In this document: piece after piece, positions 1 to 5,470 of the stretch | How positions within the stretch are numbered: position 1 is the stretch's first letter | Layout: each line of letters begins with the position of its first letter | NCBI GenBank assembly: GCA_937920115.1 | Contig: CALGVF010000129.1 | Coordinates: forward strand, 1-8,417 | DNA: 8,417 nucleotides | Direction: 5' to 3' | From: an uncultured Clostridia bacterium | Lineage (GTDB): Bacteria; Bacillota; Clostridia; Christensenellales; Borkfalkiaceae | The notes under the pieces: generated by a model | What the model was told of the DNA's origin: nothing | The model's database searches: none | Seen by the model: the letters and a program-made list of their open reading frames with translations, nothing else | Program-made: the position numbers and the translations under genes

Positions 1-1
1 C

Positions 2-334
2 GATAATTCGAGAGAAAGCGTAAAACTTCTGAAAGACAATCTCGCATACCTTAAAGAGCAAGCTGAGGTCGTTGAAAGCGACGCTCTGTCGTTCGTCTCT
101 TTGACGAGGGATAAATTTGATTTGATTTTTTTAGACCCCCCGTACAGCGTAAACGCCACCGAAGTAGTTGAAACTGCGATAAAAAGAGGACTTTTAAAGA
201 GCGGCGGGAGAATAATATACGAACATTCCGAGGACTTCGAGGCGGTCGTTTCGTCTGCGGAAAAGGTCGATTCGAGAAAGTACGGAATAGCGGTTTTTGA
301 TTTTTTCGTTCCGAAAACGGAGAGAGCCGAGTAA
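2..334 (+). CDS. rsmD: 16S rRNA (guanine(966)-N2)-methyltransferase RsmD, 3' part
   Basis: Only the last 110 residues are present; the reading frame is open to the left edge (first full codon at base 2) and ends in TAA at 332-334. The family is usually about 180-190 residues, so roughly 75 N-terminal residues, including the SAM-binding glycine motif, lie outside the window. The visible part has the catalytic DPPY motif of N2-guanine methyltransferases (bases 134-145), preceded by the strand DLIFL. At the left edge is a D-N-S-R-E-S-V-K-L-L-K-x-N-L stretch resembling the post-motif I acidic strand and helix of RsmD. The family methylates G966 of 16S rRNA in the small subunit. coaD follows after 13 bases and is probably co-transcribed; rsmD-coaD adjacency is common in bacteria (ylbH-coaD in B. 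subtilis). A TTG at 101 could be taken as a start, but the homologous reading frame clearly runs upstream of it. Confidence 0.9.
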   Translation, partial: DNSRESVKLLKDNLAYLKEQAEVVESDALSFVSLTRDKFDLIFLDPPYSVNATEVVETAIKRGLLKSGGRIIYEHSEDFEAVVSSAEKVDSRKYGIAVFDFFVPKTERAE

Positions 335-347
335 AAAAGGTGGAATT

Positions 348-812
348 ATGAGAAAATGCGTATTCGCCGGCACGTTCGACCCCGTGACGAAAGGTCACGA
401 AGAGGTAATTGCGAAATGCTCGGCAATGTTTGACGAGGTTATAGTAGCCATTTGCGTGAACGTGAACAAAACGGCGATGTTTCCGATAGAAAAAAGACTT
501 GATTTTCTTGAAAGAACGTGCAGAAAATACGGCAACGTAAAGGTAGTGCATCACGAGGGGCTTCTCGTGGACCTTCTCAAAAAAGAGGGGGCTATATATA
601 ACGTGAGAGGACTCAGAAACGGGAAAGACTACGAGTACGAAAACGAAATGAACTTCGTAAATTCCGAACTCATGCCCGAGATCGTCACCGTTTATATTCC
701 GTGCGGCAATATGAACGTGCAGGTCAGTTCGTCTATCGTAAGGGAACTCCTGAGATTTAACCGAGACGTTAAAAGATACGTTCCCGAAGAAATAGCCGGC
801 CTTATCCGATAA
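348..812 (+). CDS. coaD: phosphopantetheine adenylyltransferase CoaD
   Basis: Catalyses the penultimate step of coenzyme A synthesis, transferring AMP from ATP to 4'-phosphopantetheine to give dephospho-CoA, in the cytoplasm. The 154-residue product is close to the usual length of about 160. GTFDP (residues 8-12) and the nucleotidyltransferase T/HxGH motif as TKGH (14-17) bind ATP. RGLRNGKDYEYE (88-99) matches the family RGLR-x3-D-[FY]-E-Y-E signature. The C-terminal VSSSIVREL (127-135) matches the ISSS-x-[VI]-[RK]-E signature. The ATG at 348 is chosen because an AGGTGG-type ribosome binding site (about 339-343) precedes it and the protein then begins just before the first conserved strand; a TTG at 297 in the same frame would add 17 residues inside rsmD with no support. 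The stop overlaps the 3' end of the opposing ylbJ by 11 bases. Confidence 0.95.
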   Translation: MRKCVFAGTFDPVTKGHEEVIAKCSAMFDEVIVAICVNVNKTAMFPIEKRLDFLERTCRKYGNVKVVHHEGLLVDLLKKEGAIYNVRGLRNGKDYEYENEMNFVNSELMPEIVTVYIPCGNMNVQVSSSIVRELLRFNRDVKRYVPEEIAGLIR

Positions 813-1767
813 ACAGAGGATAAAAGAGCAGACATAAACCGAACGAAATAACCGTTTGAACGACTTTAGCGGCGATAAAAATCGCGGTATTCGCGTTCGC
901 CTTTTTCAGAAAACAGAGAGACTGAAAGAGTACGGACACGCCGCCGAAAGATATTAAACAACAGGCAAAAGCGAGGCTATAAGTCGATAAACCGCATAAA
1001 GATAGCAGTTTACAACCTCTCGTACACTCGATTAAACCCGAGCAAAACGCCGATGAGGCGGACTTGTTTTTCACGATTAAATTCATTAGGTATTCGAGCG
1101 GATATAAAAGCCGCAGATTTGTCGCGGCGTCGGCTACGACGTAAAACACGCAGATAAAACCGCCGACGACGGCGATTGAAATAACGGAACCGTAAACGCA
1201 GTCGTAAAGAACGTTCGATTGCTTTTTTCTCGAAAGAACGGTTTTTCCGCTCGGAGACTTTTCGCCGTAAAAGCGGAAGATAACGCCCGTCAGAAACGCG
1301 GATAAAACGTGAGACAGAAAGAGAACGTAGCCGCAGTATTTGTTCCCGAACATACCGAAGCCCACGCTTCCTATTATGAAGAGCGGACCCGAAGTCGAGC
1401 AGAAAGCGGAAAGTCTCGTCGCTTCGTCGGGAGTAATCAGATTGTTTTCGCCGAGATCGCCGATAATTTTCGCCCCGACGGGATAACCCGAGAGTACGCT
1501 CATTAAAAAAGCGTAAGCCGAAACGCCGCCCGAGCGAAAGAGAATGCCGCAGGGCTTTCTCGCTATCTCGGAGATTTTTTCGGTAATTCCCGTCGCGGAG
1601 AGGAGTGCCGTGAAGAAGAAAAAGGGCAGAAGCGACGGAACGACGGTCGTCGCCCATAGTTTTATGCCAGTAAACGCCGAAGCGATATATGTTTCGGGTT
1701 TCGTTATTATCACGATTATACAAGCCGCCGAGAAGAAAACGGCGAGAATTTTGGTAGACCTTCTCAT
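802..1767 (-). CDS. ylbJ: YlbJ-family sporulation integral membrane protein
   Basis: A 321-residue, very hydrophobic polytopic membrane protein. The first membrane segment is near residues 6-22. VVPSLLPFFFF (42-52), SGYPVGAK (93-100) and SGPLFIIGSVGFGMFG (126-141) match the conserved core of YlbJ and the related nucleoside-recognition (Gate) membrane proteins. More membrane segments follow a short charged loop (about 166-184). In B. subtilis ylbJ belongs to the sigma-E sporulation regulon and is needed for heat-resistant spores; its molecular activity is not established. It also neighbours coaD there, which supports the call. The protein is shorter than the B. subtilis one (about 400 residues), mainly after the core. 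The start is constrained: an in-frame TAA lies two codons upstream of the ATG at 1765-1767, and the nearest AAGG is about 16 bases away, so the ribosome binding site is weak. A general spore-maturation-type transporter is the main alternative. Confidence 0.82.
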   Translation of the reverse strand: MRRSTKILAVFFSAACIIVIITKPETYIASAFTGIKLWATTVVPSLLPFFFFTALLSATGITEKISEIARKPCGILFRSGGVSAYAFLMSVLSGYPVGAKIIGDLGENNLITPDEATRLSAFCSTSGPLFIIGSVGFGMFGNKYCGYVLFLSHVLSAFLTGVIFRFYGEKSPSGKTVLSRKKQSNVLYDCVYGSVISIAVVGGFICVFYVVADAATNLRLLYPLEYLMNLIVKNKSASSAFCSGLIECTRGCKLLSLCGLSTYSLAFACCLISFGGVSVLFQSLCFLKKANANTAIFIAAKVVQTVISFGLCLLFYPLFIG

Positions 1768-1798
1768 ACATTATATTTAGTCGCCTTGGAGTGTAAAT
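1768..1798. promoter_or_regulatory. 31-bp divergent spacer between ylbJ and rarA
   Basis: The start codons of ylbJ (minus) and rarA (plus) are separated by only 31 bases, so any promoter for either gene must lie largely within the coding sequence of the other. The rarA ribosome binding site TTGGAG is at 1786-1791, seven bases before its ATG. On the plus strand TTGGTA (1751-1756) and TATATT (1772-1777) form a possible promoter pair with a short 15-base spacer; this is weak. No convincing promoter was seen for ylbJ. Confidence 0.3.
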
Positions 1799-3115
1799 AT
1801 GTACGATATTTTCGACGCGATAAACGAACAAAAGAATAAGGCAAACTCCCCGCTTGCGGAGAGGATGAGACCGCAGTCGCTCCGCGACTTTTTAGGTCAG
1901 AGCCATATATGCGAAAACGGCAGTCTGCTAAGGCGGGCGATTTCCCTCGATAAAGTGGGGAGTTGCATTTTTTGGGGACCTCCGGGAACGGGAAAAACGA
2001 CTCTCGCGAACATAATCGCAAATTCCACGAGCGGTAATTTCGTCAAGTTGAACGCCGTATCGAGCGGAGTCGCGGACGTTAAAAAAGCCGTTGACGAAGC
2101 GAGGGGAAGTCTTAAAATGTACGGTAAAAAAACATACCTTCTCTTGGACGAATGTCACCGTTTCAGCAAAACGCAGTCGGACAGTTTATTGCCCGCAATC
2201 GAGCAGGGAACGATAATATTTATCGGCTCGACGACGGAGAATCCGTACGCTTCGATGACCCCCGCTATCGTCTCCCGTTGCAGGGTGTTCGAGTTTAAAC
2301 GCTTAGACGACGAAACGGTCAAAAAAGCCCTCTATAAGGCGATTAACGACAAAAAGAACGGTTACGGACTACTCGATTTAAAGGTTGAGGACGATGCGAT
2401 AGAGCATATCGCTTTGATGAGCGGCGGCGATTTGAGAACGGCTTATAACGCCTTGGAACTCGCGGTGCTTACGACCGAAGCGGACGAGAGCGGAAAGACG
2501 GTCGTCACGCTCAAAGACGCCGAACAGTCCATACAGAGAAAGGCTCTTTCCTACGACGAAAATTCCTACTACGATATGCTGAGTGCCTTTTGTAAATCGC
2601 TCAGGGGCAGCGACAGCGACGCGGCTTTGTATTATGCTATGCGTTTAATATCGGGCGGTTGCGACCCGCTTTTGATACTGAGAAGACTTATCGCCCATTC
2701 CGCGGAGGACGTCGGCATGGCTGACCCGAGGGCTTTGATAATGGCGACTAACGCCCTCGTTGCATTTCAGAATATCGGCTATCCCGAGGGGCTTTTGCCT
2801 CTTACGGAAGCGATAATATACGTTTGCGAAGCCCCGAAGTCAAACTCGGTCGTAATCGCTATGAACGAGGCGAAAGCGGCGGCGGAGAGCAATAAGGACG
2901 ATACCGTGCCTATGCATATTCGCAACGCGGTATTCGCCGACAAGGACGCCAAGAAAAAGAGTGCGGAATATAAATATCCCCATAATTACGGCGGCTACGT
3001 CGAACAGCAGTATCTGCCCGATTCGCTCGTCGGCTCGGTATTTTACAGACCGAAAGACAACGGCTATGAAAGGGAAGTTAAGGAAATTCGCAGACAAAAG
3101 GGGAAAAAGATTTGA
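1799..3115 (+). CDS. rarA: replication-associated recombination protein RarA (MgsA), AAA+ ATPase
   Basis: A 438-residue AAA+ ATPase of the RarA/MgsA/WRNIP1 family, a clamp-loader-like protein acting at stalled or damaged replication forks. PLAERMRP (18-25) and the FLGQSH motif (31-36) form the typical N-terminus. Walker A is GPPGTGKT (60-67), Walker B is LLLDE (114-118) followed by CHRF, sensor 1 is in GSTTENP, and the arginine-finger region reads IVSRCRVF. The second half holds the family-specific helical lid and tetramerisation region, including AEDVGMADPRAL and the C-terminal YKYPHNYGGYVEQQYLPD signature. Length fits the family (about 420-450). The ATG at 1799 follows TTGGAG at 1786-1791 with seven bases spacing. 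It is divergent from ylbJ and is followed by 137 bases before rimP. Walker B is followed by Cys where Ile is common; this should not affect catalysis. Confidence 0.95.
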   Translation: MYDIFDAINEQKNKANSPLAERMRPQSLRDFLGQSHICENGSLLRRAISLDKVGSCIFWGPPGTGKTTLANIIANSTSGNFVKLNAVSSGVADVKKAVDEARGSLKMYGKKTYLLLDECHRFSKTQSDSLLPAIEQGTIIFIGSTTENPYASMTPAIVSRCRVFEFKRLDDETVKKALYKAINDKKNGYGLLDLKVEDDAIEHIALMSGGDLRTAYNALELAVLTTEADESGKTVVTLKDAEQSIQRKALSYDENSYYDMLSAFCKSLRGSDSDAALYYAMRLISGGCDPLLILRRLIAHSAEDVGMADPRALIMATNALVAFQNIGYPEGLLPLTEAIIYVCEAPKSNSVVIAMNEAKAAAESNKDDTVPMHIRNAVFADKDAKKKSAEYKYPHNYGGYVEQQYLPDSLVGSVFYRPKDNGYEREVKEIRRQKGKKI

Positions 3116-3145
3116 TTTTATAAAAATTTCGGGCATTTTTTCGTT

Positions 3146-3161
3146 AAAACGCTTGCGTTTT
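3146..3161 (+). terminator. short CUUG-loop hairpin after rarA, possible weak terminator
   Basis: AAAACG, loop CTTG, CGTTTT forms a perfect six-pair stem 31 bases after the rarA stop, and the 3' arm ends in four T residues. G[CUUG]C is a known stable tetraloop. The stem has only two G-C pairs, so as an intrinsic terminator it is weak. It overlaps the candidate -35 element of the downstream promoter. Confidence 0.3.
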
Positions 3162-3181
3162 GCTATTTTATATGGTATTAT
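3153..3181 (+). promoter_or_regulatory. candidate sigma-A promoter of the rimP-nusA-infB operon
   Basis: TTGCGT (3153-3158) and TATTAT (3176-3181) are separated by exactly 17 bases. The -10 hexamer is preceded by TGG (3173-3175), giving an extended -10 (TGn-TATTAT) that would compensate for the imperfect -35. Transcription would start near 3187-3188, leaving a leader of about 65 bases to the rimP ATG. The surrounding DNA is markedly A/T-rich compared with the flanking genes. The call rests on consensus and spacing only. Confidence 0.6.
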
Positions 3182-3208
3182 ATAGAAGCTTAATACAACG
3201 GACTTGCA

Positions 3209-3239
3209 TTGAGAGCGACGAGGTCGCTCTCAAATTTTT
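3209..3239 (+). terminator. rimP-leader terminator/attenuator hairpin
   Basis: Arms TTGAGAGCGAC (3209-3219) and GTCGCTCTCAA (3223-3233) are perfectly complementary over 11 bp around a GAG loop, followed by ATTTTT (3234-3239). This is a standard intrinsic-terminator shape, yet it lies after the candidate promoter and only four bases before the rimP ribosome binding site (3244-3249), so it is in the 5' leader rather than at a gene end. In B. subtilis and E. coli the operon carrying nusA is subject to NusA-linked leader control, so attenuation is the most likely role. The leader before the hairpin (about 21 bases) looks too short for a competing riboswitch-type fold. Confidence 0.7.
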
Positions 3240-3252
3240 ATGTGGAGGGTCT

Positions 3253-3723
3253 ATGAAATTCAAATCGAACGAGGAAATTCAGACTGTGATTCGGGGCGTT
3301 GCCGACGAAATGGGTATAGAAATCGTCGAAGTCGCCGCAAAGGTCAGCAAAAATCCGTCGCTTACGGTGTTTATCGACACGGAAAACGGAATCGATCTCG
3401 ATACTTGCGAGAAATTCCACAACGCTATCGATCCCGTTTTAGACGAACTCGACCCGTCTTTCGGGGCGACTTACACGCTCAACGTTTCGAGTCCGGGGCT
3501 TGACAGACCGCTTAAAACCGAGAGAGATTTTCAGAAGTGTATCGGTAAAGAAGTGGAGATAAAACTCGCCACGCCGATAAAGGGCGAAAAATATATGGAA
3601 TCGACCCTCGTCGGCTACGACGGAAACAACGTTGTTTTAAACGACGGCAAAGACGGAGACAAGGACTATAAAATTCCTTTGACGAAAATAGAAAAAATAA
3701 ATCAAGCGATAAAATTCGACTGA
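3253..3723 (+). CDS. rimP: ribosome maturation factor RimP
   Basis: A 156-residue protein of the RimP (YlxS/YhbC, DUF150) family, which binds the 30S precursor and assists its maturation. SSPGLDRPL (79-87) is the family hallmark at the junction between the N-terminal alpha/beta domain (about 5-85) and the C-terminal SH3-like domain (about 90-156). LTVFIDTENGIDLDTCEKF (37-55) matches the conserved strand and following helix. Length is normal. The ATG at 3253 is chosen because GGAGGG (3244-3249) lies just upstream and homology begins there; in-frame codons further upstream run through the leader hairpin. An out-of-frame ATG at 3240-3242 overlaps the ribosome binding site. First gene of the operon; nusA follows after 19 bases. 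Confidence 0.95.
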   Translation: MKFKSNEEIQTVIRGVADEMGIEIVEVAAKVSKNPSLTVFIDTENGIDLDTCEKFHNAIDPVLDELDPSFGATYTLNVSSPGLDRPLKTERDFQKCIGKEVEIKLATPIKGEKYMESTLVGYDGNNVVLNDGKDGDKDYKIPLTKIEKINQAIKFD

Positions 3724-3742
3724 TTTTCTAAGGAGATAAAAG

Positions 3743-4858
3743 ATGAACAACAAAGAGTTTTTCCTCTCAATCGAGGACCTCGAAAGGGAAAAGGGCATTA
3801 AGGCGGAATTACTTATCGAAACGCTCAAAAACGCTCTCGTATCGGCTTACAAAAAGCACACGGGCAACACGAGCGACATTCTTATAGATATGAATCCCGA
3901 GAAGAAAACCGTCAGATTTTTCGCGGTAAAGACGGTCGTAGACGAAGTCGAAGACCCCGAAAAAGAAATATCGCTCGAAGAGGCGAGGGAGATAAAAAAG
4001 ACCTATAAGGTAGGCGACGAGGTCAAGACCGAGTTTATACCCAAGGAATTCGGAAGAATAGCGGCTCAGACCGCGAAACAGGTCGTTTTCCAAAAACTCA
4101 GAGAAGCCGAGAGAGAAAGCACGCTTGCGGAATTCGAGGACAAGGAAAACGAAATCAAGATGTGTACTGTAAGAAGAGTCGAGGACGGCAACGTGTACGT
4201 CGAAATCGGAGCGGGCGAAATCGAGGCTTTAATGCTTCCGCAGGATCAGACCCCGGGCGAGACTTACAACGTAAACGACAAACTCATGGTTTACGTCAAG
4301 AAAGTCAGAAGCATGGGCAAAAACGCTCAGATACTCGTATCGAGAACTTCGCCGGGACTCGTCAGAAAACTCTTCGAGAACGTAGTACCCGAAATCACGC
4401 AGGGAATAGTCGTGGTCAAGGGCATTTCGAGAGAACCGGGGCACAGGACGAAAATCGCCATAACGAGTACGGACGCGAACGTAGACGCAATCGGAGCGTG
4501 CGTAGGCAACAAAGGTTCGAGAGTAAACGAAGTCGTCAAGGAATTGAACGGCGAGAAGATAGACATTATCCCGTGGAGCGAAGACCCGCTCGAATATATC
4601 GCCAAGGCATTGTCGCCCGCGAAGGTTCTTAAAGTCAGCGCGATAGAGGGCGAGAAGATAGCGAGGGTCGTGGTACCCGACGATAAACTTTCGCTCGCGA
4701 TCGGCAGAGACGGGCAGAACGCTCGTCTCGCGGCAAGACTCACGGGTTGGAAAATCGACGTGAAGAGCGAGTCCAAAGCGGCGGCGGAAGAAGCGGCTAA
4801 CAAGGACGAAAACGAAGGCGAAATCGAGACGACCGAGGAATTCGGAGAAGAGGAATAA
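3743..4858 (+). CDS. nusA: transcription termination/antitermination factor NusA
   Basis: A 371-residue NusA, which binds RNA polymerase and nascent RNA to modulate pausing, termination and antitermination. The N-terminal polymerase-binding domain spans about 1-128. The S1 domain is about 136-200 and ends in the conserved LVSRTSPGLVRKLFE. KH1 (about 202-278) contains REPGHRTKIAI and the GNKG loop (255-258). KH2 (about 283-345) contains VPDDKLSLAIGRDGQNARLAA with GRDG at 321-324, and ends LTGWKID. Length matches Gram-positive NusA; the C-terminal acidic repeat domains of E. coli NusA are absent, but residues 349-371 form a short tail with about 12 Asp/Glu. KH1 reads VDAIGACVG where VDPVGACVG is usual. 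The ATG at 3743 follows AGGAG (3731-3735) with seven bases spacing. It probably feeds back on its own operon through the leader hairpin at 3209-3239. Confidence 0.97.
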   Translation: MNNKEFFLSIEDLEREKGIKAELLIETLKNALVSAYKKHTGNTSDILIDMNPEKKTVRFFAVKTVVDEVEDPEKEISLEEAREIKKTYKVGDEVKTEFIPKEFGRIAAQTAKQVVFQKLREAERESTLAEFEDKENEIKMCTVRRVEDGNVYVEIGAGEIEALMLPQDQTPGETYNVNDKLMVYVKKVRSMGKNAQILVSRTSPGLVRKLFENVVPEITQGIVVVKGISREPGHRTKIAITSTDANVDAIGACVGNKGSRVNEVVKELNGEKIDIIPWSEDPLEYIAKALSPAKVLKVSAIEGEKIARVVVPDDKLSLAIGRDGQNARLAARLTGWKIDVKSESKAAAEEAANKDENEGEIETTEEFGEEE

Positions 4859-4879
4859 AAACCGTATTCAGGAGATTAT

Positions 4880-5152
4880 ATGGCTGAAAAAAGAGTTCCG
4901 ATAAGAACTTGCATAGCGTGTCGGCGGGAATTTAACAAAGGCGAACTTTTGCGGATAGTTAAAAGCAAAGACGGCGGGTTTTTCGTAGACCCGAGCGGCA
5001 AAGCCGACGGACGAGGAGCGTATATATGCAAATCGCCCGAGTGTTTTAAAAAACTCAACAAAGCGAGGCTACTCGACAGAGTTTTCAAAACGCCCGTTCC
5101 TCAGGAAGTCTACGCGAAGATAGAGGAGGAGTTATTTGAAAACGCTGAGTAA
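4880..5152 (+). CDS. ylxR: YlxR family RNA-binding protein (RNase P modulator RnpM)
   Basis: A 90-residue basic protein of the YlxR/DUF448 family. RTCIACRREFNKGELLRIV (9-27) and KADGRGAYICKSPEC (41-55) are the two family signatures. The four cysteines (11, 14, 50, 55) form CxxC and CxxxxC pairs that could bind a metal, though this is not established. The B. subtilis homologue has been reported to bind RNase P RNA and modulate its activity (name RnpM); earlier work suggested a regulatory role. The ATG at 4880 follows AGGAG (4870-4874) with five bases spacing, 21 bases after the nusA stop. The last 17 bases overlap ylxQ and contain its ribosome binding site and start, so the two are likely translationally coupled. 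Confidence 0.93.
   Translation: MAEKRVPIRTCIACRREFNKGELLRIVKSKDGGFFVDPSGKADGRGAYICKSPECFKKLNKARLLDRVFKTPVPQEVYAKIEEELFENAE
5123..5138 (+). promoter_or_regulatory. ribosome binding site and TTG start of ylxQ inside ylxR
   Basis: GAGGAGGA (5123-5130) is an excellent Shine-Dalgarno sequence six bases before TTG at 5136-5138. No ATG or GTG in this frame is as well placed, and the encoded N-terminus fits the family, so TTG is the likely start. The site lies within the last codons of ylxR, implying that ribosomes finishing ylxR help open or feed it. Confidence 0.8.
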
Positions 5153-5459
5153 ACCGCTTACCTATCTGGGTTTCGCGTTAAAGGCGAACAAACTCAGAAC
5201 GGGTATAAACGCTATAAATACGCTAAAAGGCGGCGTGTATCTCGTGGTACTGTCGAAAGACGGAGAGAAAAACGCCGTAAAGGAAGCGAAAAAAATCGCC
5301 GCTAAATTTAATTGTCCGATAGTTCAGACACAAAGCGTGACGCTTGCGGAGTTCACGGGCAAAGAAAATTGCAAAGTCGCGGCTGTCACCGAGGAAAACC
5401 TCGCGAAAGCGATAACGGAAAACCTCGGCGAAGATTTTAAAGTCATAATCGGAGACTGA
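5136..5459 (+). CDS. ylxQ: YlxQ, L7Ae/L30e-family RNA-binding protein
   Basis: A 107-residue protein of the L7Ae/L30e/S12e/Gadd45 fold, in the YlxQ subgroup that accompanies nusA and infB in Gram-positive bacteria. YLGFALKANKLRTG (10-23) matches the conserved first helix of the subgroup, KGGVYLVVLSKDGEKN (31-46) the central strand and following helix, and FTGKENCKVAAVT (73-85) the late glycine-lysine segment. L7Ae proteins bind kink-turn RNA; the B. subtilis homologue's exact cellular target is not established. The sequence departs from the classic L7Ae signature (no GxNE; SKDG where ED-A-S is usual), so kink-turn affinity is uncertain. The start is TTG, with a 17-base overlap with ylxR. infB follows after 11 bases. 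Confidence 0.88.
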   Translation: MKTLSKPLTYLGFALKANKLRTGINAINTLKGGVYLVVLSKDGEKNAVKEAKKIAAKFNCPIVQTQSVTLAEFTGKENCKVAAVTEENLAKAITENLGEDFKVIIGD

Positions 5460-5470
5460 CGGAGGTCTGT

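Noticed and set aside
802..860. Bidirectional terminator between convergent coaD and ylbJ
   Set aside because: The coding ends overlap and no inverted repeat followed by a T-run was found on either strand.
1770..1775. TATAAT on the minus strand just upstream of ylbJ
   Set aside because: It is only two bases before the ATG, would leave a leaderless transcript, has no -35 at proper distance, and contains the in-frame TAA stop; probably chance.
1796..1801. CATATT on the minus strand as a sigma-E/sigma-K -10 element for ylbJ
   Set aside because: It resembles the CATA core of mother-cell promoters, but no matching -35 was found at the expected distance, so it is not reported as a promoter.
1010..1831. 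Minus-strand open frame overlapping ylbJ in another frame
   Set aside because: Its Arg-rich composition without membrane or domain pattern marks it as an out-of-frame reading of ylbJ, which has clear family motifs.
3122..3140. AAAAAT/ATTTTT inverted repeat after rarA as a terminator
   Set aside because: The stem is all A/T with a seven-base loop; too unstable to call.
3240..3503. ATG at 3240 opening an 87-codon frame across rimP
   Set aside because: The ATG overlaps the rimP ribosome binding site and the product has no family features; the rimP frame from 3253 carries the RimP motifs.
4162..4632. 156-codon plus-strand frame inside nusA
   Set aside because: Arg/Gly/Gln-rich shadow of nusA in another frame; nusA motifs are continuous across the region.
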